NCBI GenBank assembly: GCA_022457065.1
Contig: JAJGBQ010000001.1
Location: 868,001-932,000 of the forward strand
Source: Curvularia sp. ZM96
Lineage: Eukaryota > Ascomycota > Dothideomycetes > Pleosporales > Pleosporaceae
Length of the DNA: 64,000 nt
Direction: 5' to 3'
The translations under genes and the position numbers were made by a program. The notes below the pieces were generated by a model. The model made no database searches. It was not told the origin of the DNA and saw only the letters and a list, made by a program, of their open reading frames with translations. How positions within the stretch are numbered: position 1 is the stretch's first letter; each line of letters starts with the position of its first letter. This document shows, one piece after another, positions 32,133 through 43,881 of the stretch.

Positions 32133-33229
32133 TCATACCTCCTCTTCCACCGGCAGCACCTCCTCCCTCACCAACCCCATCTCCTCCCCCACCCTTCTCA
32201 CCACCTCTTGAATAGCTGCGCACGCAGGACTATCCGGGTAAGCTGTCAAGAAGCTCTCTCCAAAATCACACGCCATGCCGATCCTAGGATCCAGCGGCAC
32301 CGCGCCCAGGTACGGTATATTCTCGTCTTTGGCCAACCTCGCCGCACCCCCCGTACTCGCGCGGAAAATCTGGCTCTCGTGCTTGCACCCAGGACACACA
32401 AAGCCACTCATATTCTCCACAATACCCAGAATAGGTATCCCAGCTTTGCGGCAGAAATCAATCTCTTTCCGTACATCCAGCAGCGCCACTTCCTGTGGCG
32501 TCGACACGAGCACCGCCCCGTCTACACCAGACGCCTTGAGAAACGAATTGACCGATAGATGCTCGTCCGATGTACCCGGTGGCGTGTCCACGATGAGAAA
32601 GTCGAGCTCGCCCCACGTCACGTCCATCAGGAACTTCTTAATCAACCCGTTCTTCTTTGCGCCCCGCCAGATGACCGCGTCGTCGCGGTTCGGCAGCATG
32701 AACTGCACGCTCATGACGCCCAGGTTCTCGCTCACCCATACGGGCTCCCACCCTTCGCCGCTGACGTGAATCGTTTCTTCCTCGACGCCCATCATCTTGG
32801 GTATGCTCGGCCCGCAAATATCCGTGTCCATGAGCCCAACCGTAGACTGTGGGTTCGAGGCAAAGCCGTGCGAAAGCATTGTGCTAAAAGTCGATTTTCC
32901 CACGCCGCCTTTACCAGACAGGACCAGTATCTTGTGTTTGACTGACGAGAGGCGCGCGGTTATGAGAGGAATGTCCGGATCGGGTCCTTTGGGCGCGGAT
33001 GCGCAAATAGCCTGGTTGGGACATCCTGCGCACGAATCGGCTTTGCCTGCTGTAGCAGATTCGGGGCCAGGGCAGTGCTCTGTGAGGCATGTGTTAGTCG
33101 CCTGCTCTATTACAGTCGGCAGCGCGGTGGCGGGGCAAACATACCTGGCTCAGGCGCAACCAACTTGGGCGCTGCTTTGAGGGGCGCTTCGAAATCCACC
33201 TGCACAGGCTCTTCTAGTGAGGGCGCCAT
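32133..33229 (-). CDS. NBP35: Cytosolic Fe-S cluster assembly factor Nbp35 (NUBP1)
   Basis: Exons 33145-33229 and 32133-33079 with a 65-bp intron give 343 residues. The N-terminus carries the Nbp35-specific ferredoxin-like motif C31-x13-C45-x2-C48-x5-C54, which separates it from Cfd1. The deviant Walker A is VLSGKGGVGKSTFS, followed by MDTDICGPSIPKMMG and LIVDTPPGTSDEHL (Walker B/switch). The bridging CxxC that binds the shared 4Fe-4S cluster is FVCPGCKHES. With Cfd1 it forms the P-loop scaffold that assembles Fe-S clusters for cytosolic and nuclear proteins. Length and domain order match the family. The upstream neighbour UBA1 is on the same strand but has its own promoter-sized gap. Confidence 0.95.
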
Positions 33230-33545
33230 TTCTCTTGTAGTCGTGACAATATGCGTGTGAAGTCTACATCGTTGCGTGCTGAAGAAAAGTCCCAGACACG
33301 CTTGATAATCAACTTCCGCGACACCGCTGCACTTCTTGGCATTTTGCCCCGCGACGCTTCCGACGTTCGGCACCAATCACCGCAATAGGTATAACCAACC
33401 AATCATGCTCTTGTTGTGAATAATCAATACCAGCTATCGGAGAATGCCATCTATTCATGCAAACTATGCTCGTCTATTCCATACGTCTCTCCAAGCCAGC
33501 CCAGAGTCCATTGCATCACGAGCCGAAGCTGAACCTAACAAACCC
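33230..33545. other. Short intergenic spacer between NBP35 and UBA1
   Basis: About 315 bp containing the NBP35 promoter/leader and the UBA1 3' UTR. No other feature seen. Confidence 0.6.
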
Positions 33546-36500
33546 CTACTTTAGCTTGACCATCACATAAGGTATCTCGACATCTTCTTCCTTCTGGTCC
33601 TCTGCGGTGATTTCAAAGATGACGTTCTTCTGGTGCTCGGGGATAGGCTTCTTGCTGACGTGCTCCACAAGCTTGCTCATCCTGCGCAATTCATTAGTGT
33701 CAAATATTAGCAAGCAAGACAAAGGTAACTTACGTCAGAGGCATCCTGTCCTTCAGCTTCGAAGGCGGGTAGAAAGATGCATACAGCAAGCTGACCCCGG
33801 AGCTGATCATCTGGATTGACAGACCCTTCTTCTCGAAGTGGTCAACAAACTCCTTAAGTGTGATATCGTCAACCTCAAAGCGATCCCACAACTTGTCAAT
33901 CGTGACTTCCCCCTCGTGGCCCTGGTATGTGCCCTTCGGGCTGGCTATCGGCTCGCTGAAACCAAAGAATGGCAGCGCTAGGTTGATGAAGCCGTTCTTG
34001 TATTGCTCAATGTCCGTCTTGCCATCAATGATCTTGTACAACTCGAGGTTGACGAGACCCGTAACAAGCGCTGTGGTGGTGGCAATAGCGGGAATAATCT
34101 TGCCGGCAATGAATTTGGTCTTGTGGCGATCCGCCTGCTCAATCTTGTAGTTTTCGGCGCGAAGATTGCTAGCCGCAGTGATGAAATCAATATGCTGGTT
34201 AGTATCATCGTCCTTTTCAAACTCAACAGGCTCGAGCTTGAAGCCGGCCAAAGACTTTGGATCCGGCAGTTGGCTAATGATGTTGTTGAGAGCATCACCG
34301 TCGTCACCGCCAGCCTGGTTGGCATTTGGATCCGGCTCCTTCTCATCCGCCTGGATCTTGACAGTAGGGTCGGGCTGGAAGTCGGGAACAATCATGTCGT
34401 TGAGAACCTCCAGGTAGTGTTCGCGAGATGCGTTTGGCTTGATTCCGTAGTTGAAGGCGTGCAGAGTGGCAGCAGCTTCAACATAGGTGAAGTGAGTTGG
34501 GTTGGAGGGATCAAACTTGGTTGGATCAGGTGCACGCTTCGGTCCTGACCAGAATGGCTGGCCGGATCCAGTCTTGGAGTCCTTGGGGAAGTTATACAGA
34601 AGTTGGGCAATCGCGTGGTTGTAGTTCTTCTCGAACTGATGACGAGCCCAGATGATGCAGTCATCAAAGGTCAGCGGCTTTTCAGTAACCAAGAAATCCC
34701 GAAGAGTCTCCAGAGTTTGCTTCTCGTTTCCGGATTGCTTCAATGATGCGCCAAGGTAGTCGGGTTGTGTCAGGTACAGGTTGACAATCTCAGGGCCCTT
34801 TACGAACAGTGAATCAAACGACTCCCGTGCCCAAGCAATGGTGTGCTCAATTCGGTTGGGGAAACTCCTCAATGTGCACATAGGGAATGACTTCTCCGGT
34901 GGATCTTGTGACGAAGAGTAGGATTCGGTAATGAAGGGCAGAACAACCTGGGTGTTGCCCTTGGTGCCGAGAGTACCACTGTCGAGCAGAGGCTTGCGGA
35001 AGAAGACGCATCGTCGGTCGACATACGTGCGTGCTTCCACATTGTCAAGTGCGTTGGTCACACCATCTAGAGAGTTCCAGAAATCCTCGTTGAAGATGTG
35101 CTCGGTTTCAGGGCCAACCTTGTCCTGCAGGGTAACAATCTTTCCCTTCAGATCCGGATTCATGACCTGAACTGCCTTTGCAGCAGCGTCGCTCTTTAGC
35201 TTGCCGACATCTGCAGGCCTGAACAAGAACTGACGGTTCAAGTTGCTCTTCTCAATCTGATCGTTGTCGGTCACGGTAATCTTGCCTTCAGGACCGGTGG
35301 CCAGGCCCATCATGGCCCAGTTCTTGAGCATCTCACAACCAATAGCACCCGCACCAACCAGGAACTGCTTGACATTGCTGAGCTTCTTCTGGTACTCCTG
35401 ACCCAATACCGCAATCTGGCCGTCGTAACGCGAACCAATCGGAGCGCACTGCTCTTCCGAACGAGTCGTGGAGGTAGGAAGCGACTCGAGTGAGTCGAAG
35501 TAGAGGAACTGTACAATGGGGTGAAATTTTCCGGACACAGACTTCAGCACTTCCTGCGCAGCCATTCCACCAAAGAAAGCAGCTACAGGGCTGAGGTCAC
35601 CACGAGCCTGGTAACTGAGTTCCTTGATGAGCTTCTCATCCAGCTCGACCTTCTCTTCGCCTTCCCCTGCAATCTCTTGCGCAATCTTCAAAAGCTCTGT
35701 CGCATCAGCCTCGTGGTGAGGGCGGGGGAACTCGCCCTTGTGAAGTTTTGCAAACTTGTGTAAGGCTTGAATACCAACATGTAGTTGTTGCGGTCGGTCA
35801 AACTTTGCAAAGTCGGAAATGAGAAGCTCGGGCTTCTTTAGCTGCTGGCTGAACGATTCGAAGTTGATAATCTTGGGCATCTTGACCTGAATAAACTGGC
35901 CTCCCCTCTTGTATTCTCCAAGTCCTGACACATCACCAATCGAGAAGGTATATGGTCCCTTGACTTCTACCTTGCGAGGTGCACAGCCGTTAAGTGCTTC
36001 CATGCCCTCAACTTCGGAAAATGTGACCCAGTCACCGTCTTCAAGACCGTGCCTTGTCTCGTCCAATGCCGATACAATACCCTCCTCGTCGATACCCGCA
36101 ATGATACCGTTGGTGACATTCTCGCCAGTGGGATCGCCAACAGTGAAGTTCTTGCCGAAATCGGTAAAGATGGTACCAAAAAGACCATATGTATCCGTAA
36201 TGACAATGTAGATGCCGTTGTCGTGGCAGTAGTCGGCAATCTTGATCTGGTCATCCAGCGGAGTGTCGGTGAGCACTACAACCTGAAATTGTTTCAACTG
36301 CGACAAGTCCGACGTCAGATCCTTCCCAGTAAATTCCTGGACAGGTGTATATGGGTTCAGTTCTGAGACGCGGGGAACGGTGACGGAGGCGCGCGGCTTT
36401 CCTACGTCGTCGGGGGTAAGGAAGAACTGTGAAGAAAGGTCGGCGAGCGCGGCGGGCTTGGGGTCGTAGAGTGTCAGTGATTTTACTCCGGCAAGGGCAA

Positions 36501-36799
36501 TGTTCTTTGCGATCTCAACACCGAGACCTCGCAGACCAGCGACAAGGACGTTGGACGAGCCCATGCGCTTCATAGCCTCGTGGCCCAGCACGTACAGCTG
36601 TCTGCTGTATAGGGACTCGTCAATGTCGCCATTGTTGCCAGAGGCCTCTTTGAGCTGCTCGACGGCAGTAGCAGGGCTGTCGACCTGCATCTTTTCCTTC
36701 TAAATGTTAGTAGTTGGCATGCCTAGAAGCGATCAGGTGGGTGATGGCTGCGGATGCGCGGAGGGCCTTTGTAGAGATTGGAGGCGCACTCACTGTCAT
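33546..36799 (-). CDS. UBA1: Ubiquitin-activating enzyme E1
   Basis: About 1035 residues. The large exon 33734-36699 is joined to a 3' exon 33546-33681 (52-bp intron), restoring the E1 C-terminus that ends IPYVMVKLK. A 5' intron (36700-36793) joins ATG-ACA at 36799 to KEKMQVD; the ATG at 36690 is a fallback start. Domains: inactive adenylation domain (SRQLYVLGHEAMKRMGSSNV), active adenylation domain (FLVGAGAIGCEMLKNWAMMG, about 450-470) with ITVTDNDQIEKSNLNRQFLFR, the catalytic Cys in FPMCTLRSFPNRIEH (about residue 610), and a C-terminal ubiquitin-fold domain that recruits E2s. It activates ubiquitin with ATP and is essential in fungi. The sequence before ATG 36799 also reads as Lys-rich protein (KRQQNDEDARPNKKEKV), so a longer nuclear-type N-terminus with a further 5' exon is possible. 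Confidence 0.95.
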
Positions 36800-37558
36800 A
36801 ACCTTTTCTTTCTTGTTAGGACGAGCGTCCTCGTCGTTCTGTTGCCTCTTCCCCAGTTTGCCGACTGTTGCGAAGCCTAGAAGCCGTCAAGTGTGGCAAT
36901 CGCGGGCGCCTTGACTATCGCGGGGTAGTAAGTGGTGCGTACGGTTAGGAGGCGTAAACAAACGAGATCAACTGGTTTGTAGTGCTGTTGAGTAGAATGG
37001 TGTAAATGGGAGGAAAGGGAAGTGCTGAAGAAACAGCAGGCAGCCGTGGTTATTACGTGAGTACTTGTCACAGCGAAGGTGCTGGAGCTCCCCACTAGCG
37101 CCATCCCACTTCGGTCTTGGCGCATGCAATCGGCTCAGCAGTGATTCTGGCTTACAATGCGCCATTCGCAATCAGTTTTTCTTGCCTCTCACTGTCATCG
37201 ATGACTCAACTAAATGGCCGTGCGGGAAGACCAGGCTGTCCTTATCGCTGACCAAGGACCCTTTTTTGATGAATGCCAAGCTCTCTTCCTGCAGAAGAAA
37301 GAAGACGCGTTGACTGTGATTGAACTGCAAAAGAGGAAATATTGAAACAGTATGCATACGCGCATCTGACCTTACTCAGTCTCCCATCCTGCGGGTCATG
37401 ATGTGATTTCTACCATAGTCCATCTTTTCCCATGCCAAACTTTACAAGCATACACTTCAACGCCAAACATACAAGCCAGAACGCAGGATTACGCAGCTGG
37501 ATATGCAGCATGTCCTCCTGTCGCAAAACATTTCGAAGCTTCCAAGAAGAAACAGATT
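36800..37558. other. Intergenic region upstream of UBA1
   Basis: Holds the UBA1 leader, perhaps including an unrecognised first coding exon (Lys-rich frame at about 36800-36870), and the 3' flank of the p24 gene. An 82-codon minus-strand frame at 36877-37125 is not supported by motifs. Confidence 0.5.
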
Positions 37559-38352
37559 TTACACAACACGCTTGACCTAGGGGTATGTTAGTAGAGCGAC
37601 TAGAAAAGTTGACTACCATCTCAGAGAGCATACTGACCTCGAAGAATCGCTTTAACCACCATACTTGGAAGAAGCCCTGGCCAACCAATACTATGAGTTG
37701 AAAGATGCTCCACCACTTGATGCGCGAATTGGTGCTCTCGGCCGTGTTCCTGTGTACCCTCTCACGAACGATAATGTAACTCTGCTCATCCTTTACCTGC
37801 GCCACGAGGTCAGACAGCTGACGGACTGCTACAATTAGTGCATTTCCTTTCCAATTCCGATTTAGGTTTCCTCACCCTCTTTCTCCAAAGGATCTTGTGG
37901 GGCTTCCGATTCGGGGACGTAGACAATGCCGTGGACGTTGAATGAGACCTCCTTGGTGTTGGCGCCCCAGTGTTCGTTGTTGAAGCAGTACGTGTACTTT
38001 CCGTCTTCGGTCGCTTCGAAAGAGTGATCACCATTGGAAACGCCGCGCTCATGGACTTGGTAGCTGCGAGAGGGAGTTTCAATCTGAGAAGTTGGATTAG
38101 TCCTGCCACTCCGGCCAATGACTTCACGCAAGCCTCATGTCCCTATTGACGCACCCAGAAATCAATCTCCAAATTGCCGCTGCCGCCGAATTCCCGGTCG
38201 CCGACTTGGAAGGTGACTGTCATTGTATCGCCCTTGTGCAGTTGCTCATGAAAGCATTCGCGCTGGTGAGCCTTCATCTGGATGTTGTGCGCTGTCGCGA
38301 AAGACAGCAAACTGCTCGCCGCAGCGAGAATGGCAAAGGACGGAAACAGCAT
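37559..38352 (-). CDS. p24/EMP24-GOLD family COPII cargo receptor
   Basis: Four exons (38155-38352, 37876-38083, 37638-37825 and an 18-nt last exon 37559-37576) give 203 residues. Introns are 50-71 bp, and the last has a CTAAC branch site. The signal peptide is MLFPSFAILAAASSLLSFATA. The GOLD domain carries the conserved Cys pair (RECFHEQL and KYTYCFNNEH). A coiled coil follows (DPLEKEVRQLSDLVAQVKDE, then YIIVRERVHRNTAESTNSR). One transmembrane helix (WWSIFQLIVLVGQGFFQVWWL) leads to a cytosolic tail KRFFEVKRVV with the FF COPII signal and basic retrieval residues. This is the p24 beta (Emp24)-like layout. It cycles between ER and Golgi packing cargo such as GPI-anchored proteins. Second-intron acceptor AG at 37826 is preferred over 37829 because it gives EKEVRQL. 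Confidence 0.93.
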
Positions 38353-40088
38353 GTTTGCAGGTATTGTCGTGCTGCTCTGTCGTGCTCGAGGTTGAACTTG
38401 GGGGAAACGCCAAGTACACACACGGAGATGCCAGCTTGCCCGCAATGCCAGGGCCCAGAACATTAGCGTTCTTGTTAGTAAGCAGGGTCTTGGATCTTCA
38501 CCAGCGAACACAGTCACGTGCGCGCAGACCAGAATTGCATTAGTACACCTCCCCTTAGCACTCATTGTTTAATATTAGAGTTTGATGTAATATACGGAGA
38601 GTGATGAACAACAAGAATGTGTATACCTGGTTGAGGTTCTTTCACCGCCTACTTGAATCTGCTGGCATTCTTGGGAAGCGCCTTACCAGCCACTATCGTT
38701 GGCCACTGCGACAGCTACTTCCAACGGTAGTAGTTTACCAAGTCGTATTATCTCAAATGGCCCAGTGCTAATGGATACGCTGAAAGAACGGGCTACAGGC
38801 GCGCGACGCTCTTCAAAAGTAACATGTGAATTCCGCTGACACCGAATGGGACACTGACTGACTTCAAGAGTTTGTCTGCATTTTTACTCATTGTTACCTT
38901 GATGACTACTAACGCCTGCTGTATGCCGGGCAATCATCTGTCAAACTATTCCATCATGTATACCTTCTACAAAAACTTATCTCTTTTGACTTCAAAAGTG
39001 GAAGAGTTTATCTTTTCATTCCTGGTGTCAAACACAACCTGAAGGCCCGGCAATACCTTCGTCTGTTTGTAGAAATACGTTAAGGCTTCTACGCAGTAGG
39101 TAGACTTCGCTGAGATCTATTCTCAAAGGGAAATTCTTAGGGGCAAAGAAAACAGGCTTACGGGAACAACCTTGAACGCCAACAGTACAATGTCCTCCTT
39201 GATCCTCGCTCGCAAGCTAGTATGCAGTTAGATAGATGCTATAGAACTGGCTAAAATGTTCTTAGAACGAGGCATGCGCGATAGAACAATGGTTTAATCT
39301 TTTAGTACAAAGGTGTCTCGCTTAGCAGTAGGTGACGTTACCTTGTAGACCTGTAGAACAAACTTTCTCAGCAATATTTTCTTGATTTAAGGACTTTTCG
39401 GCCTCCCAAGGGTTTCTCTCGTACGTGAGTACGTGACCCCAAGTCCTCCAGATCAATATTGTTTTGATGAAGGCGAATTGGAGTGCTATACAAGTCGAGT
39501 ATCGGAAATGATGAAGTCAGCGAAAAGGTTATCTTCTTCTAAGAGTTAGATCCTTTATTCTCAGCCGTGCACGGAGTACCGCAATGGACAGTGTAGGTTG
39601 GGCTCGAAAATTATCGAGGAGCCGAGAGCGATGTTGATGGTGTGCACCGAGGGGCTATGCAAGGTTCGTATAGCTAGTTATGCTATTTAAGCCAAAAAAG
39701 CCACGCTCCTAACGTCCATACCTGCGTGCTGGGGCGCACAGTGTAACAGGACGCTTTCTCTTACGGGCCCTCAGACTGTGCGCAGTGTGCCTACATATAC
39801 GGAGTAGATAAGCCTGATGCACACTTACTCTGCAATTCTTACTCTACTGGTACTAGTACATTAGTCTCTGGTGCCAAAAGGTGCGTCATTCACTGTGCTG
39901 TCGGTCTTCCTATTAACGCTGTCTTCTAACTATTCTCCCACACTTCCTGCTTTTCGCGACAGCGCATACTTTCAGAAGGCTCGGTAAGCTAGCAAGGAAG
40001 CTAGGACAGCAAAAATCAAGACTATATGTAGCGTTACAAGGTCAGTTCAGGCCACCCTAGGCAGCAAGTACAGCCTCACACTAGATGC
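38353..40088. other. Gene-poor segment with degenerate coding-like sequence
   Basis: This is the start of the repeat island. On the minus strand between about 38790 and 39225, protein-like phrases (RARIKEDIVLLAFKVVP, KSTYCVEALTYFYKQTKV, LQVVFDTRNEKINSS) are broken by several stops, as in a decayed gene or element. No terminal repeats were found for it. Nothing supportable as a working gene. Confidence 0.4.
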
Positions 40089-40143
40089 TAATATACTCTA
40101 ATATACTCTAATATACTCTAATATACTCTAATATACTCTAATA
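40089..40143 (+). repeat. Tandem decamer repeat (TAATATACTC) x 5.5
   Basis: Five perfect head-to-tail copies of TAATATACTC followed by a partial copy end exactly at the TA target site of the outer transposon. Seen directly. It may have supplied the TA-rich insertion target. Confidence 0.95.
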
Positions 40144-40213
40144 ACGTGTTTCACAAGTGAGCGGGCCACCCAAGTGAGCGGGCCACTTTGTAATAGCGCG
40201 TCAACTTCGCAAC
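40144..40213 (+). repeat. Left terminal inverted repeat of the outer transposon
   Basis: 70 bp beginning ACGTGTTTCA. It contains two direct copies of CAAGTGAGCGGGCCAC (40154-40169 and 40171-40186), likely transposase-binding sites. It matches the right end with two differences, both transitions. Confidence 0.95.
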
Positions 40214-41612
40214 ATTATCACAGCTATTTAACACAGTATATTAAAAATTTAAATAATTTAATCTACTCCTCAGATCCATCGCTATTACTAGCACTATTAA
40301 TTTCTACTTTGCAGGTGCGCGCGTTGTGCCCAGTCTCCTTGTAACGCCTACACCGCCTCTCTTCTCGCACCCTTTTCGACGCACTCCCACTATCACTACG
40401 ACTACTACCCGCCTGTTTAGCTAATAAGTCCTGTACCTCACTAGTAGTGAGAGTCTCTTCTATCTAGATATATCGTCGCTTGCGGCTCTTACGCTTATTT
40501 AATTCGTCTAGAGCCGCTTAAAGAGTAGTTATTTTCTCTATTAAAAGCACTATTTTATGTGCCATCTGCTGAGCCCCCTTACTCAACTGCGCGATCTGCT
40601 TAGTGAGTGAATTAGTAGAAGACCTACGGCGTTTTCTCACGCTCTCTTAAATAAGACTAATTTAAGACTTAACTTCGCGCGCGTTGTGTGGTGTCTGCGC
40701 CTCCTAGGCGGCTGCCTGTCGTAGTGATTATACTAGTGTCTATACTACTACATTAAGCTTTAATAGCATAGCCTATAGGTTATGTGAGACTAGACTAGCG
40801 CCTCTAAAGCCTGCTTAGATATTCTCCCGTGTGATAGACTGCTTAAAAGTAGTCCTAAAGGCTAGTAGGAAGGTCTCCTTACTAATATAGCTAGTGCGGT
40901 TTCGTGCTAAGCCTAAGATTACATCGCCATACTTCTACTTTAAAGGCGAGAAATAGGCAACGTTAAGAGGCTACAATAGGTGAGACGAGTGTGGAGGCAT
41001 ATAGAGAAGAATAATATTCTTCTCCTTGTAGAGATCTTAAAAATCGACGGAGTAGTGGCTCTTATAGCTGTCGATAATTAGTAGTCGATATCCACCTACA
41101 GTATAGCTCTTTATATAAGTATTAAAGTACTCTAGCTATATAAGAGTAAGCTGATTATTCGTCTAGCTATTAGGACTAACTTCAAGAACCTAGTTAGAAG
41201 GCAGGTCTTTAAACTAGACGTCGATAAGCACCTTGCCCGCAAAGATGACGAAGGGGGGTTAGCTGGCGACCTAACGCACCCACGCCCTAGATTATAGTAG
41301 CCCACTCACGGTTGCCTAGCTGTATGCGCTTCTTTTTGCTAGAACTCTCTGAGCCTGTAATAACTAACTGTAATAAAATCTTGCCTATTATGAAGCTAGT
41401 CTTATTAAAGTTGTAGATATCCTCGTCTACGATACCCTACTTCTCCTTTATACCCTTAACTAGATTAAACTAGCGCTAGATAGCAGCTGGATTCTCGTAG
41501 GTGGCTTGCTGGTAATTATAGGGACGGCTCTAGCGCGTGCGGAGCTTAGGAGTCCTCTTGACAAAGTTATCAATCTAGTTCTTGCTAATAGAGTTGCTCC
41601 CACGCTTATATA

Positions 41613-41660
41613 CCGTGCCCCACCACTTCGTGCGCGCAACCACTTCGTGCGCGCGCGGCC
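41613..41660 (+). repeat. Left terminal inverted repeat of the inner transposon
   Basis: Begins CCGTGCCCCACC and includes two direct copies of CACTTCGTGCGCGC, probable transposase-binding sites. Two mismatches to the right end, both transitions. Confidence 0.93.
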
Positions 41661-41701
41661 CTGCAACCACTACAACCTCAACACCTTATATATCCACCAC
41701 C

Positions 41702-43573
41702 ATGAGCAATATCGAGGCTGCGCTTGCAGCTATTGATGCCTTAGGACCTGAAGAATCGTTTACGTATACTGAGATTGCAAAAAGATTTGGTGTTGTTCGA
41801 TCTACGCTCACCCGAAGACACCAAGGTCGCTGCGCCTCTCCTACAACAGGCTGCCAAAAACGACAGCTCCTCCACCTACACCAGGAGCAGGCCTTGATAG
41901 CCTATATCAATCAACTTACAGATAGAGGCCTGCCACCTACTCAGTCAATGATACGCAATTTTGCGTCGCAGATCGCCAAGAGAGAGGTTGGAGTACACTG
42001 GGTTAGTCGCTTTATTCAGCGCTATCCTGATCAGCTTATCTCAAAGTGGGCAGTAGGCATGGATAACTGTCGCCACAAAGCTGACTCTAGGAGTAAGTAT
42101 AGCCTCTACTTTAGCCTCCTACGCGATAAAATCGATCAATATCACGTCGAGGCGCGTCATATCTACAATATGGATGAGAAGGGCTTCATGCTTGGTGTAG
42201 TGAGTCGCTCAAGGAGGATCTTTAGTAGAGCCTCGTACGAGGATGGAAAAAGGAGGAGTACTATACAGGATGGCTCCCGCGAGTGGATAACGCTGCTAGC
42301 CTGTATCTGCGCTGATGGATCTTACCTCGAGCCTGCCTTGATCTATCAGTCAGCCTCAGGGTCTATACAGGACACCTGGCTGCAGGCCCTTGATCCAGAT
42401 ACACATCAGATTCGAGTGTCCTCATCACCTTCTGGCTGGACGAACAATGAGATAGGCCTCGCGTGGCTGCAGCAGGTGTTTGATCGCAGTACAAGGGCGA
42501 AGGCACGCTCCTCCTACCGATTACTTATCCTTGACGGCCATGGATCTCACCTTACAATGGATTTTATTGAGTATTGTGATTAAAACAAGATCCTCCTCGC
42601 AGTCTATCCTCCTTACTTAACCCACACGCTACAGCCTCTCGACGTCAGCATGTTCAAGCCTCTCTTAACAGCGTACTCGAACGAGGTTTCTGCCTTTATG
42701 GATAGGAGCCAAGGCCTCACTTCAATGAGTAAGAGAGACTTCTTCCCCCTCTTCTACCAAGTCTGGCAGGCCTCCTTCAAGGAAATAACGATCCTGAACG
42801 CCTTCAAGGCTACGGGCCTCTCACCTTTTAACCTAGAGGTAATCCTTCAGCGCTTCTCTGTTTCTGATCCTACAAGCGATAGCGACTCCTCAGCCCTCAG
42901 TGCCTCTGATTGGAGGAAGATAGAGCGTCTGCTGCGTCAGGTAGTCGCTGATCAGGGCGATAGGCAGGTCAAAAGGCTCAGCCAGGTCCTTCACTCAAGT
43001 TCTGTTCAAAATAGTCTCCTCAAGGAGGAGGTAAGGAAACTAAGGGAGGCCCTGGTTAATGAGAGGACACGCAGGAAACGGGGCAAGCCTCTACCCCTGC
43101 AGGAGGCCAAAGATTATCACGGTGGAGCTGTATTCTGGTCTCCAAGGAAGGTGAAGGAGGCGCGCGATCGCCTGCGACTCCAGGAGGAGGAGCAGGAGCA
43201 GCTACAGCTCCAAAAAGCTGATACGATGAGGCAACGCGAGGAGACAAAGCAGGCGAGAGCGAGGGAGAAGGAGCAGAGGCGTCAGGCGAGGCTTGCAGTG
43301 AGCCTAATGAGGCAGAAGGAGATAGAGGAGAAGGCTGTTGAAAAGGCCTCAAGGATCGCGGCTCGCAAGGCTGCAAAACAACTTCAAAAAGCTATCAAAA
43401 CTTCCCAAAGGGGTAGGAGGAGCAGCCTTAAGGCTCCTACAAAGGCTACTCGAAAAAAGAGGCCTATCGCGAGGCCTCAAGACAGTGAGGAGCCTCAGGG
43501 AGGTGCTGCAGGCTCACCACCTCCAACCTCGCGTCGCGGCCGCGCGATTAGAACTCCATCTCGATTTCTATAG
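41702..43573 (+). pseudogene. Pogo-family DDE transposase with one premature TAA
   Basis: One frame of 623 sense-length codons is broken only by TAA at 42581-42583. The N-terminus is a CENP-B/Psq-type HTH (SFTYTEIAKRFGVVRSTLTRR) and a second HTH region (PPTQSMIRNFASQIAKREVG). The DDE core shows HIYNMDEKGFMLG (first Asp) and LLILDGHGSHLTMDF (second Asp). The third Asp (TLQPLDVSMFKPL) lies after the stop, so the truncated product would lack a full catalytic triad. The C-terminal 200 residues are a Lys/Arg/Glu coiled coil. Context GAT-TAA-AAC is what a single C-to-T change of a CAA codon would give. Start ATG 41702 is the first in frame inside the element. Confidence 0.92.
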
Positions 43574-43677
43574 CTATATATATATATTATGGCCTATTGA
43601 TCTCACTACTAAAATATATCGCGATAATATCCTTTGCGTGTGGCTCTACAGCCTCATTTTTGAGGTGGTTTTGGTGA

Positions 43678-43725
43678 GGCCGTGCGCGCACGAAGTGGTT
43701 GCGCGCACGAAGCGGTGGGGCACGG
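43678..43725 (-). repeat. Right terminal inverted repeat of the inner transposon
   Basis: Reverse complement of the left end, finishing GGTGGGGCACGG beside TA at 43726-43727. Confidence 0.93.
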
Positions 43726-43727
43726 TA

Positions 43728-43773
43728 CCGTAGTTGGTCATAGCTTGCAACAGGTCATTGCCTGCAACACCCC
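43728..43773 (+). repeat. Left terminal inverted repeat of the third transposon
   Basis: 46 bp beginning CCGTAGTTGGTCATAGCTTG. One T/C difference from the right end. Confidence 0.93.
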
Positions 43774-43881
43774 ACCAAAATCAATCTATCACCAAAATTG
43801 AAGCTGCAGAGCCCCACACAAAAGCTTTTATCGCGAGATGTTTTAGTGGAGTAGTCTAATAGAGTAATAAAATAATTCTAT

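Larger units (their letters stand above)
41613..43725 (+). mobile_element. Inner pogo-like DNA transposon, nearly intact
   Basis: 2,113 bp with 48-bp terminal inverted repeats and TA duplications at 41611-41612 and 43726-43727. It carries one long transposase frame on the plus strand with a single stop. Base composition is higher in GC than its hosts and RIP decay is almost absent, so it is the youngest insertion. Its right TA is also the left TA of the next element. Confidence 0.95.

Noticed and set aside
43056..43376. A 106-codon minus-strand frame inside the inner transposon
   Set aside because: Pro/Ser-rich shadow of the Lys/Glu/Arg coiled-coil region of the transposase.
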